Assembly: GCA_025450095.1 (NCBI GenBank)
Contig: JANWID010000321.1
Location: 1 to 12,270 of the forward strand
From: Bacteroidia bacterium
GTDB taxonomy: Bacteria > Bacteroidota > Bacteroidia > AKYH767-A > OLB10
DNA: 12,270 nucleotides
Reading direction: 5' to 3'
Shown here one piece after another: positions 6,959 to 12,270 of the stretch (within the stretch, counting starts at the first letter, position 1; each line of letters starts with the position of its first letter). The notes under the pieces were generated by a model. The model searched no databases and was not told the DNA's origin. It worked only from the letters and a program-made list of their open reading frames with translations. Both the position numbers and the translations under genes were made by a program.

Positions 6959-7939
6959 TTACTCATTCGGAGTTTTCCCTTTATCCGGTTTTGCAATTGC
7001 TTCTCGCATATCGGTATCGGCCTGGATGTTTTTCATTTTGTAATAATCCATAATACCGAGATTTCCATTTCGGAATGCCTCTGCCATTGCCTGTGGCACC
7101 TGTGCTTCGGCTTCGATTACTTTTGCACGTGCCTCCTGTGCCTTGGCCCGCATCTCCTGCTCCAGAGCAACCGCCATTGCGCGACGTTCCTCAGCTTTTG
7201 CCTGGGCAACTTTCAGGTCGGCACTCGCTTGTTCAGTCTGAAGTTTTGCACCAATGTTTTCGCCTACATCAATGTCAGCGATATCAATAGAAAGAATTTC
7301 AAAAGCAGTACCTGCATCCAAACCTTTATTCAAAACAGTTTTCGAAATCTGGTCCGGGTTTTCCAAAACGGTTTTATGATCATGTGCAGAACCAATGTTT
7401 GTTACAATACCTTCTCCTACCCTGGCCAGTATAGTTTCTTCACCTGCGCCACCAACAAGCTGATTGATGTTTGCGCGAACGGTAACACGTGCCTTCACTA
7501 AAAGCTGAATACCGTTTTTTGCCATCGCTGAAACCGGTGGCGTATCAATTACTCTCGGATTCACTGAAAGCTGTACTGCATCAAAAACATCGCGACCTGC
7601 CAGATCAATTGCCGTTGCTGTTTTAAAAGTCAGCGGGATGTTTGCCTTGTCGGCAGAAATCAATGCCTTGATTACATTGTTCACATTCCCTCCGGCAAGA
7701 TAATGCGTTTCAATATCGTTACTCGTAATACTCAGTCCTGCTTTCGTTCCATTGATGAGTGCATTTACCACAATGCCGGGTGGAACTTTACGCAGACGCA
7801 TCAATATCAGATCGAGGATGCTCACTTTCACATTTGAAAAAACCGCAGTGATCCACAGGTTAACAGGAACGAAATAAAGAAACAGGAAAAAGAGAATGAT
7901 CGATGCAACAACGATCAGTACTAGAAATGGTAATGACAT
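6959..7939 (-). CDS. floA: Flotillin-like protein FloA (SPFH family)
   Basis: 326 residues, the usual FloA (former UPF0365/YqfA) length. A hydrophobic N-terminal segment (about 3-28) inserts in the membrane without a cleavage site. The SPFH region follows (about 30-215), with family-typical stretches [14 protein letters not shown] (about 49-62), [19 protein letters not shown] (about 68-86), [20 protein letters not shown] and [15 protein letters not shown] long Ala/Glu-rich coiled coil (about 235-290, [18 protein letters not shown]) mediates oligomerisation, and the protein ends in the conserved [13 protein letters not shown] segment and a charged tail. FloA proteins form large assemblies that organise membrane microdomains and affect membrane fluidity and secretion. 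It is downstream of an NfeD-family gene on the same strand, the classical partner. The intergenic gap of 166 bases carries a palindromic repeat; a weak TACTTTTA -7-like box on the minus strand (7972-7965) might allow separate expression. Confidence 0.95.
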   Translation of the reverse strand: MSLPFLVLIVVASIILFFLFLYFVPVNLWITAVFSNVKVSILDLILMRLRKVPPGIVVNALINGTKAGLSITSNDIETHYLAGGNVNNVIKALISADKANIPLTFKTATAIDLAGRDVFDAVQLSVNPRVIDTPPVSAMAKNGIQLLVKARVTVRANINQLVGGAGEETILARVGEGIVTNIGSAHDHKTVLENPDQISKTVLNKGLDAGTAFEILSIDIADIDVGENIGAKLQTEQASADLKVAQAKAEERRAMAVALEQEMRAKAQEARAKVIEAEAQVPQAMAEAFRNGNLGIMDYYKMKNIQADTDMREAIAKPDKGKTPNE

Positions 7940-8028
7940 ATAGAAAATTTTAAAGGGTAAGAGGTAAAAGTAAGTGAAATTCTGTTACGTTGGCTCGTAG
8001 TCGGCACTAGCTAGTCATCGGTAAAAGG

Positions 8029-8084
8029 TCGGCAGTCAGCAGTCGCCAATCGGCAGTCGGCTCCCGATAGCTATCGGGACGGCA
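8029..8084. repeat. Composite GGCAGTCGG / TCCCGA-TCGGGA repeat, copy 1
   Basis: 8029-8060 consists of degenerate 10-11-base TCGGCAGTC words. It is followed by an 18-base perfect palindrome TCCCGATAGCTATCGGGA (8062-8079) and CGGCA. The same order (short GGCAGTCGG words, TCCCGA, TCGGGACGGCA) is found at 11514-11612. A separate 10-base palindrome ACTAGCTAGT lies at 8006-8015. Confidence 0.75.
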
Positions 8085-8105
8085 TTAAAAAGTCAGCGGT
8101 CAGAA

Positions 8106-8576
8106 TTACTGCAGTTCGGTGGTTTTGATTTTTACAATCACCCTGTTTGGCAACACCTTGGTGACGATTACTTTGGAGCCGGCATCTATCATTTCCCCGG
8201 AGGTATTTGCTTCCACCCTGCTGCCATCAATAAGAATTGTTCCGGAAGGACGAAGTGCCGAAAGCGTTCTTCCTTCAGCACCTTCCTGGATGGAAAGTGA
8301 CGTGATATCATTCACACGACTGTCTATCGTGCTTTTCAATCCATATCGCGTCCATGATTTGCTTTTCAGTGAAAAGTAAATGGTTAAAATTGTAACAACC
8401 AATGTTGCAATCAACGAAATGTTTCCTGCAGTGGTTCCTTCAGCGGCATACATCCAGACAATTCCAGCCATCAGAAATGCACCACCGATAATTCCCGCTA
8501 TCATTCCCGGAAGCACCAGTATCTCCAGCACAAGGAGGAGAATACCTAAAAGAAGCAGACCAATTATTAAAATCAC
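8106..8576 (-). CDS. NfeD-family membrane protein
   Basis: 156 residues from a GTG at 8576. The same frame can be extended to an ATG at 8675, but that adds 33 polar residues overlapping the end of clpS by 71 bases and disturbs the hydrophobic start, so the GTG, 28 bases after the clpS stop, is preferred. Three membrane segments (about 2-22, 24-42, 49-66) are followed by a linker and a C-terminal OB-fold domain (about 95-152) with the family core LRPSGTILIDGSRVEA, a GEMIDAG turn and a VIVTKV strand. It is the short NfeD type without the ClpP-like serine protease domain. NfeD proteins bind and support flotillins through their OB domain. Order clpS, this gene, floA on one strand supports co-expression. 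Confidence 0.87.
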   Translation of the reverse strand: MILIIGLLLLGILLLVLEILVLPGMIAGIIGGAFLMAGIVWMYAAEGTTAGNISLIATLVVTILTIYFSLKSKSWTRYGLKSTIDSRVNDITSLSIQEGAEGRTLSALRPSGTILIDGSRVEANTSGEMIDAGSKVIVTKVLPNRVIVKIKTTELQ

Positions 8577-8604
8577 GTTGATACAGCTTTTTTTTTCGGA
8601 AATG

Positions 8605-8883
8605 TTATTCAATAGTAGCAGTAAGTCCCCTGTCAAGCAGCGCCTCGCACATCGGCCGGAGTCCGGTAAATTCACCGTCTTTCACCGAGCACTTGCCGTT
8701 GTAATGTATAATAAAAGTGCATTGTTCCGCCTGCAGCCGTTCGTGGCGACACACGGTAATAAGTGATTCGATAACAAAATCAAAAGTGTTAACCTCATCA
8801 TTATAAATCACTATGTGATGCCGGTGTTCAACATCAGGGTCAATGACCAGACTATATTCTTCCTGGGTTTGGTTGTTTTTCAT
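8605..8883 (-). CDS. clpS: ATP-dependent Clp protease adaptor ClpS
   Basis: 92 residues, full length for ClpS. The N-terminal ~20 residues are the flexible tail that engages the ClpA/ClpC unfoldase; the folded core starts at HHIVIYNDEVNTF. N28 and D29 match the N-degron pocket N34 and D35 of E. coli ClpS, and H60 in IIHYNGK matches H66 at the same spacing; E30 stands where E. coli has D36 and F34 where it has the gatekeeper M40. The C-terminus GLRPMCEALLDRGLTATIE has the form common in this phylum. ClpS delivers proteins with N-terminal Phe, Leu, Tyr or Trp to the Clp protease. A -7 box lies 22 bases upstream of the ATG, and the NfeD gene follows by 28 bases. Confidence 0.94.
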   Translation of the reverse strand: MKNNQTQEEYSLVIDPDVEHRHHIVIYNDEVNTFDFVIESLITVCRHERLQAEQCTFIIHYNGKCSVKDGEFTGLRPMCEALLDRGLTATIE

Positions 8884-8904
8884 GAGGAAGTTTCATGTAA
8901 ACAA

Positions 8905-8912
8905 CAAATATA
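8905..8912 (-). promoter_or_regulatory. -7 promoter box for clpS
   Basis: On the minus strand the bases from 8912 down to 8905 read TATATTTG, a perfect match to TAnnTTTG. It lies 22 bases before the clpS ATG. No TTG is seen 17-23 bases upstream, where a hairpin sits instead, so the -33 element is weak or absent. It probably drives clpS and the two membrane genes after it. Confidence 0.5.
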
Positions 8913-8920
8913 AGAAAATT

Positions 8921-8936
8921 ACCGGAATTTTCCGGT
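8921..8936 (-). terminator. Hairpin after the TPR-PD40-SPOR gene
   Basis: ACCGGAA (8921-8927) and TTCCGGT (8930-8936) form a perfect 7-bp stem. In minus-strand reading it begins 10 bases after the stop codon (8949-8947) and is followed by AATTTTCTT, a modest T-run, so it is a plausible intrinsic terminator that insulates clpS from the gene upstream. Confidence 0.5.
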
Positions 8937-8946
8937 GTCGGTGAGC

Positions 8947-11445
8947 TTACTCTTCAGCATCATCAACAGTCACCGCCAGTTCCATCGGAAGGCGTTGATC
9001 ACCGGAATATGCCACAATAAAAGCATCGCGAAAACCTTGTTGAACAGTTGCCTCCTTCAAACGAATTGCGTTTTCATAACTGATTTCATTACCTGTGAGC
9101 ACCTGCAATACACCCGCATCGGTACAGTTAAATTCAAGTTGCTTTACTCCCATCGATTCGTACTTCTTCCTGATAAGAGTTTCATCACGGCCGCGGAATG
9201 CACCCAGCTGAACTTTGAAAATTACATTTTGAGGTGCGGCAGCACTAACGGTTGAAGGTGTAGGTTCAGCAACAGGTGTTACTGTATTTGTTTGGGTAGC
9301 TTCCGTTTTTTCACGCTTACGTTTCTGCTTTGATTTTTCAGTTGTTACCCGAGTGGCTTGTGCTACCGTTGTTTTTGATGCTGTTAAAATTTCAGTCGCC
9401 GGAACTGGTGCAGGTAATGTTTCAACTTCAGGTTCTGATTTAACAGATTCAACCGGCGTTGGTGTTGTATTTGAAATTATAGATACCAACGGAGTATTTT
9501 CTTCAGGAGTATTTTCTTCCTTAATCACCGGTTCCACCATCTTCATCGGTTGGCGGTGCGGATCAGCAACAGCAATTTCATATTCCTTTGTCGCAAACGG
9601 TTTATTCAAGGCAAGCAATTGTGCATGAACAATTGTTTCGGTAGTGCGCGTGATAGTAGGTTCGGTGGAAGCAACGGGAGATTGTATAATCGTGGAAGTG
9701 TCTTTGGACTGGGATTCTTTTGTTACAGAAACTACAGAAACCAAAGGCTGAGAATTTTCTTTTGTTTGTAAAGATGTGGTAGCGTCTTTCGATTTGGATT
9801 CTTTTGTTACAGGAACTACAGAAACCAAAGGCTGAGAATTTTCTTTTGTTTGTGGAGCTGTGGAAGCTTCTTTCAATTTGGATTCTTTCGAAACTGGTAC
9901 TACGGAAACCAAAGGCTGCGAAACTTCTTTTGTATTTGTATTGGGTATTTCAGTTGAAGCATCAGCAAGGGGCGCTTCCGCGGAAACAGGATTCTTTTCC
10001 TGTGAAATATTTTTCACCGGAGTTTCTGTATTTTCCACTGGTTGGGTTTTCTGAGCGACAACAGGTGTTGCAGTTTCTGGAACCCGTGTGTTAATCACCA
10101 GCGATTCTTTTCCCTTCGGACTACGTGTTAGTTGAATTTCCTGGATAACCTTCCCACCAGTAATGGATGAAAGATCCACCAGCGATTCCGAATCAGTGAA
10201 ACCTGCAATTTTTACCTGGTACAACAATTTGGATGGTACCGGCAACTTCATAAAATATGTTCCGTTATGACCGGAACGGAATTGTGCCATCAGGGAACGA
10301 TCGTCATAATTCAGAACGGTGATCTTTGCTTCAGAACCGTCGAGCGCGGCAGGGCAATGGAACGAACCATTGATAGAAACAAAGCTACGGTCCTCGCGGA
10401 TCACGGATGCAGTATATACTTTACATTTACCAGAAGGTGATTCTCTGTCGGATGAAAAATATGTGGAATTACTTACCGGATTCGGAACATAGAAGTAATC
10501 ATCGCCGGGTGAATTCACCGGTGTTCCCATACCCACAGGCTCCGACCATTTTCCGGTAGTCTGGTCGAATTCACTTTTGAATATATCGTAACCGCCGGTA
10601 CTGCGGCTTCCATTCGAACTGAAATAAAGTGTCTTACCATTATCTACCAGAACCGGAAAAGCTTCATCACCTTTTGTATTGACAGATTCACCAATCGGTT
10701 CCGGAAACTTCCACAATCCGGAAGCATCTTTTTCGACACGGAAAATATCCAGTCCGTTTTCTCCTGTAACCGAAGGACCGGTAAATACCATTTCCTTACC
10801 ACTACTGCAAAGGAATAATAACGAACATTCGAAACGATCTTTTGTCAGTTTGTTCTCATATTCCTTTGGAAGCTTCAGGAACCTGCCTGTTTCAGCAATG
10901 TTTTTATATTGAGTAAAAAAATCAGTGCGTGTAACTTCATATTCCTGAAGAATGCTGTGACGTGATAATGAAAGGTCGTTGTTGAGATTAATAGCATTAT
11001 GACACATGGCGATAATCTGCTCTCCGCCTGAATCAGTCCATACCTGCCGGTTAACAGCAGTCTTGTATTTCTGGATCGTGTTAATGGCCTCTTCATAACG
11101 ATAAGCACGGTGCAGCGCCATTCCAAGATATAACCAGGCATTTAATGGTACACCCGATGATTGCGTGGCTATGGTTAGAAACCTTACAGCATCAGCTTTA
11201 TCGCCATCAACTTTTAAAAGACAAACTCCGAGGCAATAATTATAATATGCATTGTCGGGACGATTACTGACCGCCTGTGAGAATAGCGGCAGTGCCTTTT
11301 CGTAATTCTTTGAATCGAAATATTTTTCAGCCTGTTTGAGCTGGTCCTCTTCGGTGACGACACGGCCACCCTGAGCGAAGACGTTACCATTCAACAGCAC
11401 AATGGCTGTGAACAATGTTAGAAGTTTTAAAATCAGGTTCCTCAT
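8947..11445 (-). CDS. Exported TPR-PD40-SPOR protein (PorE-like front half)
   Basis: 832 residues. Signal peptide about 1-24 (ending NVFA before QGG). TPR repeats about 31-130 (EKYFDSKNYEKALPLFSQAV, then a second helix pair with LNAWLYLGMALHRAYRYEEA). A PD40/WD40-like beta-propeller segment about 205-350, with blades marked by GLDIFRVEKD, GDEAFPVLVDNGKTLYFSSN, GGYDIFKSEF and DDYFYVPNPVSNSTYFSSD. A carboxypeptidase-regulatory-like beta domain about 355-440. A long Ser/Thr/Pro/Glu-rich linker about 445-735 with three 28-residue repeats (506-589) and a KSKQKRKREK patch (704-713). A SPOR domain about 740-815 (FKVQLGAFRG ... VLQVLTG), which binds denuded peptidoglycan glycan. The TPR-propeller-CRD order recalls PorE of T9SS, but PorE ends in an OmpA-like domain. 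Likely periplasmic and cell-wall bound; the role is inferred, not shown. It stands alone between two likely termini. Confidence 0.9.
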   Translation of the reverse strand: MRNLILKLLTLFTAIVLLNGNVFAQGGRVVTEEDQLKQAEKYFDSKNYEKALPLFSQAVSNRPDNAYYNYCLGVCLLKVDGDKADAVRFLTIATQSSGVPLNAWLYLGMALHRAYRYEEAINTIQKYKTAVNRQVWTDSGGEQIIAMCHNAINLNNDLSLSRHSILQEYEVTRTDFFTQYKNIAETGRFLKLPKEYENKLTKDRFECSLLFLCSSGKEMVFTGPSVTGENGLDIFRVEKDASGLWKFPEPIGESVNTKGDEAFPVLVDNGKTLYFSSNGSRSTGGYDIFKSEFDQTTGKWSEPVGMGTPVNSPGDDYFYVPNPVSNSTYFSSDRESPSGKCKVYTASVIREDRSFVSINGSFHCPAALDGSEAKITVLNYDDRSLMAQFRSGHNGTYFMKLPVPSKLLYQVKIAGFTDSESLVDLSSITGGKVIQEIQLTRSPKGKESLVINTRVPETATPVVAQKTQPVENTETPVKNISQEKNPVSAEAPLADASTEIPNTNTKEVSQPLVSVVPVSKESKLKEASTAPQTKENSQPLVSVVPVTKESKSKDATTSLQTKENSQPLVSVVSVTKESQSKDTSTIIQSPVASTEPTITRTTETIVHAQLLALNKPFATKEYEIAVADPHRQPMKMVEPVIKEENTPEENTPLVSIISNTTPTPVESVKSEPEVETLPAPVPATEILTASKTTVAQATRVTTEKSKQKRKREKTEATQTNTVTPVAEPTPSTVSAAAPQNVIFKVQLGAFRGRDETLIRKKYESMGVKQLEFNCTDAGVLQVLTGNEISYENAIRLKEATVQQGFRDAFIVAYSGDQRLPMELAVTVDDAEE
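9679..9930 (-). repeat. Three 84-bp in-frame repeats in the SPOR-protein linker
   Basis: Copies at 9847-9930, 9763-9846 and 9679-9762 encode 28-residue units beginning KE(V/N)SQPLVSVV and containing KES-x-(L/S)-K. The second and third copies are nearly identical at base level around the SQPLVSVV part; the unit length is a multiple of three, so copy number can change without frameshift. A degenerate related word (TPLVSIISNT) recurs at residues 651-660. Confidence 0.9.
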
Positions 11446-11513
11446 AGGAAGTTCAGAGGTTTTAGGATGATTTGTACGTAAATCTTACATTTTAGGTTAC
11501 AGAGCTTAGCAGG

Positions 11514-11612
11514 CAGCGGGCAGTCGGCAGCGGGCAGTCGGCAGCTGGCAGTTTGCAGGCTCGCGAACGCGGCCGCGCAATCCCGACCGCCTTTGTGCAC
11601 ATCGGGACGGCA
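11514..11612. repeat. Composite GGCAGTCGG / TCCCGA-TCGGGA repeat, copy 2
   Basis: Two exact 14-base units CAGCGGGCAGTCGG (11514-11527, 11528-11541) and a degenerate third (11542-11555) are followed by GC-rich DNA, then TCCCGA (11581-11586), a 15-base loop and TCGGGA (11602-11607) with CGGCA after it. ATCGGGACGGCA is identical to 8073-8084. This lies in the 383-base gap 11446-11828; 11446-11513 shows no convincing promoter for the minus-strand gene. Confidence 0.75.
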
Positions 11613-11628
11613 GTACGATATCATGTAG

Positions 11629-11647
11629 GGACAGCATGTTGCTGTCC
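11629..11647. repeat. GGACAGCA palindrome, relative of the GGACGCCA family
   Basis: GGACAGCA (11629-11636), loop TGT, TGCTGTCC (11640-11647): a perfect 8-bp stem. It has the same length, loop size and GGAC...GTCC ends as GGACGCCA-TGC-TGGCGTCC at 6838-6856. The two differences in the stem are matched on the other arm, that is, the changes preserve pairing. Confidence 0.7.
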
Positions 11648-11661
11648 GAACGAAATAGTTA

Positions 11662-11689
11662 CAGCATGCTGCCTTCCTTACTATTAAGG
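11662..11689. repeat. Two further small palindromes
   Basis: CAGCATGCTG (11662-11671) is a perfect 10-base palindrome sharing the CAGCATG word with the element just upstream. CCTTA-CTAT-TAAGG (11676-11689) is a 5-bp hairpin. An outer AATAGT/ACTATT pair (11654-11659, 11680-11685) could enclose the first. These are short and may be chance. Confidence 0.35.
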
Positions 11690-11693
11690 TCAC

Positions 11694-11726
11694 TAGTCAT
11701 GGTGAGCGGAGTCGAACCATGACGTT
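11694..11726. repeat. 33-bp dispersed dyad repeat, copy 2
   Basis: Same element as 2161-2193 with one base different (T11712 in place of C). GTCATGGT (11696-11703) pairs with ACCATGAC (11716-11723). As with copy 1 it lies upstream of a plus-strand gene, here 103 bases before the start codon. Confidence 0.85.
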
Positions 11727-11751
11727 CCGTGGATTATTAAAATATTAGCGG

Positions 11752-11775
11752 TAATTTTGGCCTCCCCGGCCCAAA
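11752..11775 (+). promoter_or_regulatory. -7 box and overlapping hairpin before the lipoprotein gene
   Basis: TAATTTTG (11752-11759) matches TAnnTTTG exactly and lies 69 bases before the ATG. No clear TTG is seen at the -33 distance. The box overlaps a hairpin TTTTGGCC (11755-11762), loop TCCCC, GGCCCAAA (11768-11775) with one wobble pair, which would be in or next to the transcript start. Confidence 0.45.
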
Positions 11776-11828
11776 TAATTCAATACAGGGTATGACAAAA
11801 TCAATTCATTAGAAAAAATCAAAAAATT

Positions 11829-12270
11829 ATGCGTTTAAATAAATTTTGCCTGATAGTTTTATCAATCCTGGTTGGATTTAATGTAGCATGTGAAAATAAT
11901 AAGGAAGGGTGCAAGGATCCGATATCAATTAATTATGATCCTGAAGCGGAAGATGATAATGGTACATGCCAGTATGGAGGAACCGGTGGCTCAACAATAT
12001 TTGTTCTCTCTCCCGAACATCATCTTCAGCCTATTTTCAGTTCAGCTTCATACCCTGACAGTGCGTTCATTAAATTTAATGCTACCTCGTTCCCGGGCGA
12101 CAATCCTGCATTGAATGACCTTATAGCAGAAGGTGAAGATGGAGAAGATCATGTTCATGTTCCCGACATGAAACCCGGCAAATACTATGTATTCATGACC
12201 GGTTGGGACACAACAATAAATGAAAGGGTTATTGGCGGACTCCCGATCGTGGTAACAGCTACATCCGGTG
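11829..12270 (+). CDS. Secreted lipoprotein with GC-x-DP motif, 3' end missing
   Basis: The frame is open from ATG 11829 to the right edge (147 residues visible). A hydrophobic N-terminus ends at NVA-C21, a lipobox-like site with Asn at the -3 position instead of the usual Leu, so type II lipoprotein processing is likely but not certain. Residues 27-47 carry the Cys-bounded pattern G-C-x-D-P...NYDP...DDNGTC, a motif widespread in secreted Bacteroidota proteins and often calcium-loop-like in composition. The rest is an acidic, beta-rich domain with EGEDGEDHVHVPDMKPGKYYVFMTGW at about 107-132, including a DHVHVP His pair. The family of this domain is not recognised. An overlapping frame at 11890-12114 is a shadow. 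Confidence 0.8.
   Translation, partial: MRLNKFCLIVLSILVGFNVACENNKEGCKDPISINYDPEAEDDNGTCQYGGTGGSTIFVLSPEHHLQPIFSSASYPDSAFIKFNATSFPGDNPALNDLIAEGEDGEDHVHVPDMKPGKYYVFMTGWDTTINERVIGGLPIVVTATSG

Noticed and set aside
8588..8596. Nine-A run (minus strand) between clpS and the NfeD gene as a slippage site
   Set aside because: It lies after the clpS stop and before the chosen NfeD start, so slippage would not change either product.
8577..8675. Longer NfeD-family protein starting at ATG 8675
   Set aside because: The extra 33 residues overlap clpS coding sequence in another frame and are polar and Cys/Arg rich, unlike any NfeD N-terminus; the GTG at 8576 begins directly at the first membrane helix.
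8884..8893. Shared ACTTCCT word just before the starts of clpS and of the SPOR protein gene
   Set aside because: Only seven to nine bases in two genes; it is complementary to neither a promoter box nor a Shine-Dalgarno sequence and may be chance.
11442..11693. Minus-strand frame of 83 residues upstream of the SPOR protein gene
   Set aside because: Its residues come from the GGCAGTCGG tandem words (repeated C-R-L-P-A patterns) and it lies wholly in repeat DNA.
11890..12114. Plus-strand 74-residue frame at the right end
   Set aside because: The frame from 11829 has a lipoprotein signal, a known Cys-bounded motif and stays open to the edge; the 11890 frame overlaps it in another register.

Overview
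The window looks like a chromosomal segment from a member of the Bacteroidota, probably an environmental lineage. The reasons are two large secreted proteins ending in type IX secretion (T9SS) type A sorting domains (xIYPNP / xTYPNP motifs), PKD and CHU_C-like Ig domains, Bacteroidota-style ClpS and FloA sequences, several matches to the Bacteroidota -7 box TAnnTTTG, and no clear Shine-Dalgarno sequences. I see no rRNA, tRNA, transposase, phage gene or CRISPR array.

Layout. Positions 1-1217 (+) hold the C-terminal part of a T9SS-secreted beta-helix/Ig/PKD protein. From 1218 to 2820 there are three small plus-strand genes: a DUF1801 protein, a DUF3606 protein and an 86-residue unknown. Each is separated from its neighbours by a different dyad-symmetric repeat. 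From 2826 to 11445 everything is on the minus strand. In transcription order (right to left) this is a TPR-PD40-SPOR exported protein (11445-8947), clpS (8883-8605), an NfeD-family membrane protein (8576-8106), floA (7939-6959) and a 1228-residue M4 metallopeptidase with T9SS signal (6512-2826). From 11829 to the right edge (+) there is the start of a secreted lipoprotein that runs out of the window.

How the genes fit together. clpS, the NfeD gene and floA form a plausible unit starting at a TATATTTG promoter box. NfeD and FloA families are known partners in membrane microdomains; ClpS is the N-degron adaptor for ClpAP/ClpCP and is probably a co-transcribed passenger. The TPR-PD40-SPOR protein resembles the front half of the T9SS component PorE but ends in a peptidoglycan-binding SPOR domain. 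The M4 peptidase and the first protein are typical cargo of T9SS.

The most unusual property of the window is the intergenic DNA. Every longer intergenic gap is occupied by inverted repeats: three tandem ~80-bp imperfect palindromes, a TACGAAT-based hairpin, a CGCGGATTT-based hairpin, GGACGCCA-TGC-TGGCGTCC palindromes with a 29-bp long-armed version abutting the floA stop codon, a composite GGCAGTCGG/TCCCGA-TCGGGACGGCA element in two places, and a 33-bp GTCATGGT...ACCATGAC element in two places. At least three families recur within this 12 kb. I did not find a clear defence system or other new multigene system; the repeat families are the best candidates for something undescribed.
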